From contig JAVKOQ010000584.1 in NCBI GenBank assembly GCA_031835245.1, forward strand, positions 1-26,060: 26,060 bases of DNA, given 5' to 3'. This document shows positions 19,486 through 26,060 of this stretch, piece by piece (position 1 is the first letter of the stretch; the number at the start of each line of letters is the position of its first letter). The notes under the pieces were generated by a model. The model saw only the letters and a program-made list of their open reading frames with translations. It had not been told where the DNA came from and did not search any database. Both the position numbers and the translations under genes were made by a program. The stretch comes from Balamuthia mandrillaris. Taxonomy: Eukaryota > Discosea > Longamoebia > Balamuthiidae.

Positions 19486-21485
19486 CAAGACAGAGAAACA
19501 GAGAGACGGAGAGAGACAGAGAGGAGTTGAGCAAGAGAGCAGAGAAAAGCAGAGAAGAGGAGTTTGTTACCCGTAAGAGCAATGTTGCAACTATAAGTGG
19601 AGCCTAGCTCCTTGATGACATTCCGATTGTTCTTGACAAAGGGAGGAAGCAAAACAAGACCTTCGGTCCGATGCAAACTGTACAACTCATTATAGGCTGT
19701 TCACAAGAAAGAAGAAAACTTGTTAGTTTTCCTTCAGAAGAACAAGTTCAAGAAGAACTAGCAGAAGGAGAAGACAAAGAAGAAGAAGAAGAAGAAGAAG
19801 AAGAAGAAGAAGAAGAAGAAGAAGAAGAAGAAGAAGAAGAAGAACAAGAAGAAGAACAAGAAGAAGATGATGATGATGAAAACTGAAAAGCAGCAGACAA
19901 CATACTCAGATCAGACGCTAAAAACTCAACAATGAGATGAATGAGTTCCATTGGCAGCATCCACCAGAAACTCTCTGGGTGCCGTGGAGCAGCAGTTGTA
20001 GGATTTAGCAGAGCCATTCCTAATATAGTCCGAACGGCTTGCCGAAAGTCTGCTGGAAATGTCCGATGTGTCTCGATAGTCCACGGTGGCAAACCTACCA
20101 CCAGAAAGTAAGAATAGGAAAGGAGAGAGAACAAGAGAAATAAAAGAGAGAAAGAGAAAAAAAAAGAGGAGAGGAAAGGAGAGAGCGAGAGTGAGAGAGA
20201 AAGAAATAGAAGAGAGTATACCAGTTACAATAAGAGAGTGATCCCCACCAGCCACTATTTTAGTAGCGTTGATTTTCTGACAAACAGGTATAGGGTGGAG
20301 AATATTTTGTCTTGCGCCTTGCCCTAAAAGTTGTTTGTCAGATGCCAATCCATAAACTCGCCCATCATCTGCAACACGCGAAAAAATGATTTAACAAAGA
20401 GAAGAGATTTGAAAACAGGAAAAGAAAGAACAAGAACAAGAAAGAGATGGAGCGAAACCTGAAAGTGCAAGATAGTGATTGTGTCCTTTGGCAAGCGCTA
20501 TAAACTTGCATGGAGGTTGCGGTTTTATTGGAACTGGTATGGTGGAGCTTACACCTCCACACATTCCGCATTGATATATCTGCCCCTTGTCTATTGTTTT
20601 GTGTGTCGATTGTCATGGCAAACCAACAAGTTACATACAGCTCAACAAACGTACCCGTGAGAAAGACAGAGTAGTCGTTGGCCGCTCCTATCTGTACTAC
20701 CGGAATGTCTTGTAATGTGGGAATGAGGGTTGGCGTAAGACCTACGTTGGTCAACCCGTTGGTTGGTAGTCCCAACTTGCCGTTTGTGTTGGAGCCAAAT
20801 GCAAATACTTGTCCTTTGTCTGCGCTCATGTGATCAATGTTTCAGCAAACAAGAAATGAGGAGCACTGAGAACAAAGAGAGAGAGGGAGAACGAGAAGGA
20901 AAGAAGGAGAGGAAGAGGCAAATGCGAAAAGAGGAATGTATACCGGTAAGAGCGAGGCTATGGTACATGCCAGCAGAAATGTCCACTATCTTATGGCCCT
21001 CTAGGCCAGTGGCTTTCACTGCAGTGGCCACGTCCCGATCATTCTTACAATTTCCCAACCTTTGCAAAAGAAAGCGAGAAGCGAACAAGAGAGAGAGAGA
21101 GAGAGAGAGAAGTGAGAAAAAAATATCTGTGACGAGAAACGTGTAGTGGCCATCATTATTTGCGTTATGAGTGGTACCTTCCATCAGAGTTAAAGCCTAA
21201 CCCATACACTTCTCCATCCTCTGCAAAACGAAAGAGGAGGTTTTTAGCCCATCAAAAAGAAAAAGAACCTCGTTGGGGAAAAAACAACAAAAACAAAATC
21301 GAACCTGAGAGAACGAGGATGTGATCATGGCCAGAGGCAATCTGCTTGACTCGGAGCGAGAGGTGGTCGAACGCCTCCAGCTTGCGAAACGCTGGGCTGT
21401 CCTTGTGGTAGTAGTCGAACGGAGCGCCCCGCACCGTGTTCCTGCCCGCCCACCAAATGGCGTCGCCCTGTTCTTCCGCCTCCAT
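19276..21485 (-). CDS. RCC1-repeat protein with F-box-like insert
   Basis: Nine exons: 21485-21305, 21220-21178, 21059-20944, 20819-20655, 20590-20459, 20368-20222, 20094-19906, 19696-19571 and 19436-19276; all GT-AG, 419 residues. RCC1 repeats are recognisable by pairs such as GHDHILVLSG / DGEVYGLGFNSDGR, GMYHSLALTG / KGQVFAFGSNTNGKLG, ANDYSVFLTG / KGQIYQCG, HNHYLALSG / DGRVYGLAS, GGDHSLIVTG, and finally NEVWTWGHGSFGE. They predict a beta-propeller. Exon 7 (residues about 262-325) interrupts the repeats with WTIETHRTFPADFRQAVRT and then LPMELIHLIVEFLA, which resembles the F-box-like LPxELxxxIxxFL element that often follows such a WTxxTHxxFP motif in protist proteins. RCC1 propellers serve as GEFs or as substrate-binding modules; here an E3-ligase adaptor is possible. 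Repeat identity is firm, the F-box call moderate. Confidence 0.9.
19777..19871 (+). repeat. GAA trinucleotide microsatellite inside an RCC1 intron
   Basis: A long run of GAA/AGA with a few CAA interruptions, ending in GATGATGATGATGA. On the sense (minus) strand it is TTC/CTT, so it acts as an extended pyrimidine tract in the intron between exons 7 and 8. Confidence 0.85.
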
Positions 21486-21773
21486 TGCCTCTCTTCTTCT
21501 TCTTCTCTCCTTTTATTCTCTTCTCATTTCTTTGTTGATGAAATTCTGTCGTGTCGACATTGTCGGGATAATGTGACATAAGCTATTTCTTAATTTGAAC
21601 AAAGAGTACGTGGCAATTAATTGTCGACTTACATGACGTGTGATTTTCTTTATTTGATTAATTATTACGTGGCGTCTGACAATTGGTAATTTTTATTAAT
21701 TAATCTCCTATAGTGCATTATCGGAAAAAGAAAAAGAAAAAGGCCAAGGAAGCGCTTATCGAGGAACGTTGCG
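21486..21773. promoter_or_regulatory. Divergent promoter with paired ACGTGGC and GTCGAC elements
   Basis: The 288 bp between the RCC1 and TKL kinase starts is very AT-rich. It holds TACGTGGC twice (21607-21614 and 21666-21673), GTGTCGACAT (21551-21560), TTGTCGAC (21621-21628), TGACGTG (21634-21640) and the palindrome CAATTAATTG (21614-21623). Spacing and repetition suggest bound sites rather than chance, but this is inference. Confidence 0.45.
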
Positions 21774-22948
21774 ATGGCAGCTCTCCAACGGCACCAAGAT
21801 GAAGATTTATGGACCTTGCTGCGCACGCAAGGCCAAAGGATCACCGAGCTCGAGAGGAAGAATCTGGAGTTGACGGAGGCGTTGGCCAAGCAAGCCGCGT
21901 TGGAGAAACAACGGTGGCAATGGTTTCTGCAGGGCAATCAAGAACTGCTTCGCCAAGAGCTTCAACTTGTTGCTGAGACGTCAGCTTCGGCTGCCACCGC
22001 CACTGCCACGCAAGAGGAGAGTGAAGAAGAGAGCAACAACAGCGGTGGTAGCAATAAGAAGCACAGTGCTTGGTTTTTGCCGTCTCTCCCCGTTACCGGT
22101 GGAGGCTCTCTTCGCCTCTCCAAGAAAAAGCTCGCCACTCGTGCTGTTCGTTTGCCTTTTTTCTTCATATCTTTCTTCTTTCTTCTTTCCTCTTTTTTCT
22201 TCTTTCTGCTTTCTTCATTCTTTGTTCTTTCATTATTCTAACTAACAAAAGCATCACACAGAAAAGTGCAAGAAACAAAAGCCCATTTATGTTCGACAAT
22301 AGCCATGCTTCTTCGGACGAGCCAAAGAAAGAGAAAGAGGAATCAAAGAAAGACGATACAAAGAAGCAGAAAAAGAAAAAGGCTGCTGCGAAAGCCCCTG
22401 ACTCTCCTATTCCATGCACAAAAGCGGAAGAGGGAGGAGAGAGCAAAAGCAGAGGAGGAAGCAAACGTTCCAAGTTTACAAAGAAGCAACTCACCCCATC
22501 CTCATCTTCTGCCTCTTCTCCTACTCCAGTCAAGAGAGATATGAGCATGACGAGTCTGTTGGATGCTTTGGATCTTATTTGCGATCAACCGGATGAAGAG
22601 AGAGCACGAAGACGTTCGTTCAAAGGCCACTTGAACCGGCCGGTTGCACCTTCGTATTCCTTCACTCCTTTTGTCCCTTCAACTCCTCCTACGTCTTATG
22701 CTTCGTTTGGTGGACATAGAGGAGAAGCGAAAGAAAAAGAGAAAGAGAGGATTGAAAAAAACCAAATAGACAAAGCCGAAGAAAGAGAAGAAGTTGATAA
22801 AGAAGAATCAGAACAAAAGGCAGAGAGAGAAGAAACGGTAAGTTCTCCAGTGACGGAACGAAGACAAGGAGTGGCTTTCGTTCCTTACAAAGAACTCAGC
22901 TTCATCAAAAAGATTGGAGAAGGGTAAGTCCTCTCCCTGTGTATCTCC

Positions 22949-23004
<56 letters not shown>

Positions 23005-24093
23005 TAGCTTCTATTGCTTACAGAGAATATGGGGTTGTATTCTATGGAAAATGGGACGATGAGGAAGTTGCCATAAAACAACTTCATTCGATCGACGAGT
23101 CTCAACAAATGATGCTCATGAAGGAAGCTCATCTGATGGGCTCGTTGAGCACCCATCCAAACGTCATACGGATCATAGGCGTTTCTCTCGAGAGGAACAA
23201 TCCCAGCTGTATTCTAACCGAGTTTATGCCGGGAGGAAGTTTGCTTACTTATCTGCATCAACTCTCGGAGGCTCCCTCACAAACTCAACAAGTAAGAATG
23301 GCGCTGGACGTTGCAAGAGGAATGCGTCATCTTCATGCGAATCGCATCACGCACAGAGACTTGGCAACAAGAAATCTACTTCTAGATAATGATCTTACCA
23401 TCAAAGTTAGCGGTTGGTTGCTTTCGTTATCTTTTATTTCTCTTCTTTCTCTTTTTCTTGTTTTGTTTTTTTTCGTTTTTTTAAACTTCACTTTTTTTTC
23501 ATCTTAAATGAAAAAGATTTCGGAATGTCCAGAAGATTGAATTCTGATACAGAAGTTACGAAGAGCAATACTGGCCCACTAAAATGGTTTGTATCGTTCT
23601 TTACTTTCACCTGTTTTTTATCTCTGCTTAACAATCCAACAATATGTATGAAGGATGCCTCCTGAAAGTTTGATCAACCGACAGTATAGCGAAAAGTCTG
23701 ATGTCTGGGCTTTTGCTGTGACGATGTGGGAAGTGGCAAACAAAGGCGCTGTGCCGTACGCTGAGCTTAACAACATTGCTACCGCCATTGCTGTCATGAA
23801 TGCCAGTCCGTATCTGCTCCAAACCTCTCCCTCGCTCTTGTGGTTTCAGCTTTGCTTCCTTCCTCTCACCACATCTAAAAACATAAACAGCTACCACTTT
23901 GGACTTCTCCTGCATTCAACCAAAATTGTATCAAAACCTTTTGAATCGTTGCATGCAACGCAACGCTGGTGATAGGTACTCTCACTCGTCTCTTCTTTTC
24001 TTTGTTTAGTTGCTAACAAATGTGTCTTCTGTCAGGCCAACATTTAACGAGATTGTACAAGCCTTGGAGTATTTGTTGAAAAGCATGTCATAG
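21774..24093 (+). CDS. Protein kinase, TKL/tyrosine-kinase-like, with N-terminal coiled coil
   Basis: Seven exons: 21774-22145, 22262-22923, 23024-23412, 23517-23586, 23654-23805, 23891-23975 and 24036-24093; all GT-AG with consistent phase, 595 residues. The N-terminus forms a coiled coil (about 12-62: RITELERKNLELTEALAKQA). A low-complexity region with Lys, Ser and Glu blocks follows, then SMTSLLDALDLI, then the kinase domain. Motifs: GEGEYG (343-348), VAIK with Lys363, HRDLATRN with Asp457, DFGMS (475 on), GPLKWMPPESL, YSEKSDVWAFAVTMWE and CMQRNAGDRPTF. HRDLATRN resembles the tyrosine-kinase loop, and the W-M-x-PES activation-segment end is typical of TKL/TK enzymes; actual residue specificity cannot be read from sequence. 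No SH2 or transmembrane segment is seen, so it is probably cytosolic. It lies tail to tail with a paralogue. The donor of intron 1 (GCT/GTTCGT) is the least certain. Confidence 0.93.
22950..23001 (+). repeat. (CT)n microsatellite in TKL kinase intron 2
   Basis: An uninterrupted CT run of about 50 nt lies between the donor at 22924 and the acceptor at 23023, on the sense strand. Confidence 0.95.
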
Positions 24094-24172
24094 GAGTAAA
24101 ATTGTTTTTTTTTTTGAATGTTTATTTTACAGTTATTTAGTTTTCATCATCGTGGTTCCGCTGCGCAAAACG

Positions 24173-24254
24173 TCACTTCACTTCGGGTCTTAACATGTCC
24201 ACAATCTCGTCGAAAGTTGGTCTTAAGAGTACGAGTATTTTAGCTCTTTTCCAA

Positions 24255-24290
<36 letters not shown>

Positions 24291-24846
24291 ATTACCTATC
24301 CTCGGGCTCATATTCAAAGCAAACGTTGATGATTTGTTGGATCACTTTTGGAGCCCACGTTGGTGCTGTAAGTCTCAAACCTTATATTTATTTGTGGGTA
24401 AGAGGGCGAAAGAAGAATAAAAGAAGGAGAAAGAGAAGAAGAAGAAGAAGAAGAAGAAGAAGAAGAAGAAGAAGAAGAAGAAGAAGAACCTGTGTTACCT
24501 TCATGCATGACTCCCATGGCAGCATTGAGGTTGGAAAGATTGCCAAATGGCTCACTTCCTCTGTTTGTAATCTCCCAGAGAGTTACTCCATACGACCACA
24601 CATCAGTCTTTTCGGAGTACACCAAATGCTCCAAGCTTTCTGGGGCCATCCTATCCGTCATTGCATTCTACTTGTTAGATAGAAGACAACAACAACAAAA
24701 AAAAAAAACGAAGAGCAAAACAAGAAGAGTTACCATTTTAGTGGGCCGGTGGTGGTTGTGGTTTTTTGTACAACATATACACCTTGCACTCGTTGTCTTG
24801 ACATTCCAAAGTCTTTGAAGCAGCGGATGATCATGTTAGAATAAGA

Positions 24847-24884
<38 letters not shown>

Positions 24885-26060
24885 AAAAAAAGAAAATACC
24901 AGCAATCTTGATGGTCATATCAGCAGCCAACAACAAGTTCCTAGCAGCAAGGTCACGATGGGTTACTCTCTGTCGATGCAAATGTCTCATGCCACGAGCC
25001 ACATCAAGAGCCATACGAATGATCAGCTGTCCTGTTATCTGTTGGTGGTGTTTACGAACCCAATCCAGAAGAGACCCGTTCGGCATGAACTCGGTGACAA
25101 TGCATGTTGGATCGGTCAAACTTAGACATACTCCAAGGAAGCGAAGCAAGTTGCGATGAGGCTTCATCGTTCTTTGTATTGTTTTGTTAAAAAAAAATAG
25201 GATAAAACGAAAAAGGAGAGAAAGTCAAACCCCATGAGCTTGGCTTCCCTCAAGAACTCCTCTGAGTCTCCTTTTTCGACTTTGTCATGAAGTTGTTTGA
25301 TGGCAACCACTCTGCCTCTCCAAGTTCCTTTATGTACCTTTCCGAACGCTCTAAAAAAGAAATGTAAGAATGAGAGAGAGACAGATAGGGACATATAGAG
25401 AAGGAGAGAAAGAGAGAAACAGAGAGAGAGAAACAGAGAGAGAAAGATTCACAAACCCGCTTCCTATCAATGCTTGCATTCTTAGCTCATGAAAGTTAAT
25501 CATAGTCCAAGATGGTCCGTCGTCTACTTCAGAGTTAGACGCATAATCATCCTCGCTATCATCGTCGCTTTCTTCTTCACTCTCTTCTTCACTCTCCTCT
25601 GCTTCTAGTTGTCCTGAGGAGGACTCTATTGTTTGCCGTTGTTGTGGAAGAACGGGTTGCCCTGATTTCTCATTGGACTCCTCTTCATCTTCTTCCGAAG
25701 AACTTACCAAACCCTCCAAATCGTTCAACACGTCGTTCATGCTGTACTGCACCTTCGGCACCGGCGGAATGATCGGCAACAACAAGTCGTCCTCCTTCTT
25801 CGCCACTTTCTTCTTCTTCTTCTTTGCTGAAGTGGGCTTTGAGATTTTGTTCTGTTTGGTTGGAATGGCACCGGAACTGCTCATCAACTTCTTGGTAGAC
25901 TCGTAGAAACTCTTTTTCTTGGAGTTGCTGTTGCTTTCGGGCTCTTTTTGCTTATGGCTCTCGGCGGCTGTTTTCTTCGTCGTTTTCTTTGCCGTTTTCT
26001 TCTTTTTCCTCTCTTTCTTGTCTTTCTCCTTCTCAAGCAAAGCCGGAGAGGAGGAAGAAG
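24173..26060 (-). CDS. Protein kinase, TKL/tyrosine-kinase-like, paralogue of the convergent kinase (N-terminus outside window)
   Basis: Visible exons: 26060-25457 (open at the edge, no ATG in view), 25350-25231, 25171-24900, 24812-24734, 24650-24499, 24380-24296 and 24221-24173. All junctions are GT-AG in phase. The N-terminal part is Lys-rich, then has SMNDVLNDLEGL, then a long Ser/Glu/Asp acidic block. The kinase domain shows IGSGAFGKVHKG, VAIKQL, LLRFLGVCL, HRDLAARN, DFGMSRQR, GPLKWMAPESL, YSEKTDVWSYGVTLWE, LRLTAPTWAPKVIQQI and EPEDRPTF. All catalytic residues are intact. The last exons match the neighbour at 21774-24093 in position and, for two of them, in exact length. It is probably a soluble signalling kinase. 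Compared with its paralogue it has an extra intron after EAKLMG and an Ala in HRDLAARN. Confidence 0.92.
24256..24289 (+). repeat. (GA)n microsatellite in paralogue kinase intron
   Basis: A GA run of about 34 nt between the exons at 24296 and 24221; it reads CT on the sense strand. A second run of about 34 nt lies at 24850-24883 in another intron of the same gene. Confidence 0.9.
24435..24487 (+). repeat. (AGA)n microsatellite in paralogue kinase intron
   Basis: An AGA run of about 53 nt inside the intron between the exons ending at 24499 and starting at 24380; it reads CTT/TTC on the sense strand. Confidence 0.9.

Noticed and set aside
19671-19886. Poly-glutamate plus-strand ORF
   Set aside because: It is a translation of the GAA microsatellite inside an RCC1 intron.
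24326-24682. Arg-rich plus-strand and Ser-rich minus-strand ORFs around the AGA repeat
   Set aside because: Both are repeat translations across an intron of the minus-strand TKL kinase.
1-26060. Mobile elements, virus-derived elements or CRISPR arrays
   Set aside because: No transposase, reverse transcriptase, capsid-like or integrase motif, no long terminal repeats and no spaced repeat array were seen; the only repeats are microsatellites and short palindromes.

Overview
This is intron-rich nuclear DNA from a eukaryote, most likely a free-living protist. Two kinases with the HRDLA[AT]RN catalytic loop, RCC1 and F-box-like domains, a LAMMER kinase, short introns (mostly 55-140 nt) and mixed codon use suggest an amoebozoan of the Acanthamoeba/Balamuthia type. 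That placement is inference; the window holds no rRNA or organelle marker. I see no bacterial operon, CRISPR array, or recognisable transposon or virus-derived element.

Layout. 1-1961 (-) is the 5' part of a voltage-gated cation channel that runs off the left edge. 2438-3530 (-) is an unresolved protein-like stretch. 3644-5912 (+) is a ten-exon cytochrome P450. 6237-7278 (-) is a MYND zinc-finger protein and 7636-8091 (+) a small lysine-rich protein; the two are divergent. 8568-10730 (+) is a BRCT / coiled-coil / RRM-like / RGG protein, ending tail to tail with an eleven-exon LAMMER (CLK-type) kinase at 10836-14050 (-). 14836-18420 (+) is a large secreted protein with a serine-rich tail. 18487-19126 (-) is a rhodanese, 19276-21485 (-) an RCC1-repeat protein with an F-box-like insert, 21774-24093 (+) a TKL-type kinase, and 24173-26060 (-) a paralogous TKL kinase cut by the right edge.

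For the P450, MYND, LAMMER, rhodanese, RCC1 and first TKL genes I assigned exon boundaries by hand, and all junctions keep phase. The predicted proteins are 515, 316, 753, 179, 419 and 595 residues. The genes do not form a pathway; this is ordinary mixed gene order with alternating strands and very short intergenic gaps (about 65-150 bp between convergent or adjacent genes in the right half).

The most interesting signals are these. A near-perfect U12-type AT-AC intron lies just before the first transmembrane segment of the channel, where animal voltage-gated channels carry their own AT-AC intron. A tail-to-tail kinase pair has identical exon lengths in the 3' half of the catalytic domain. The RCC1 gene has phase-1 introns at each repeat boundary. 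The rhodanese has a GC-AG intron. A 29-bp near-perfect palindrome and a perfect TGACGTCA site lie in intergenic DNA.
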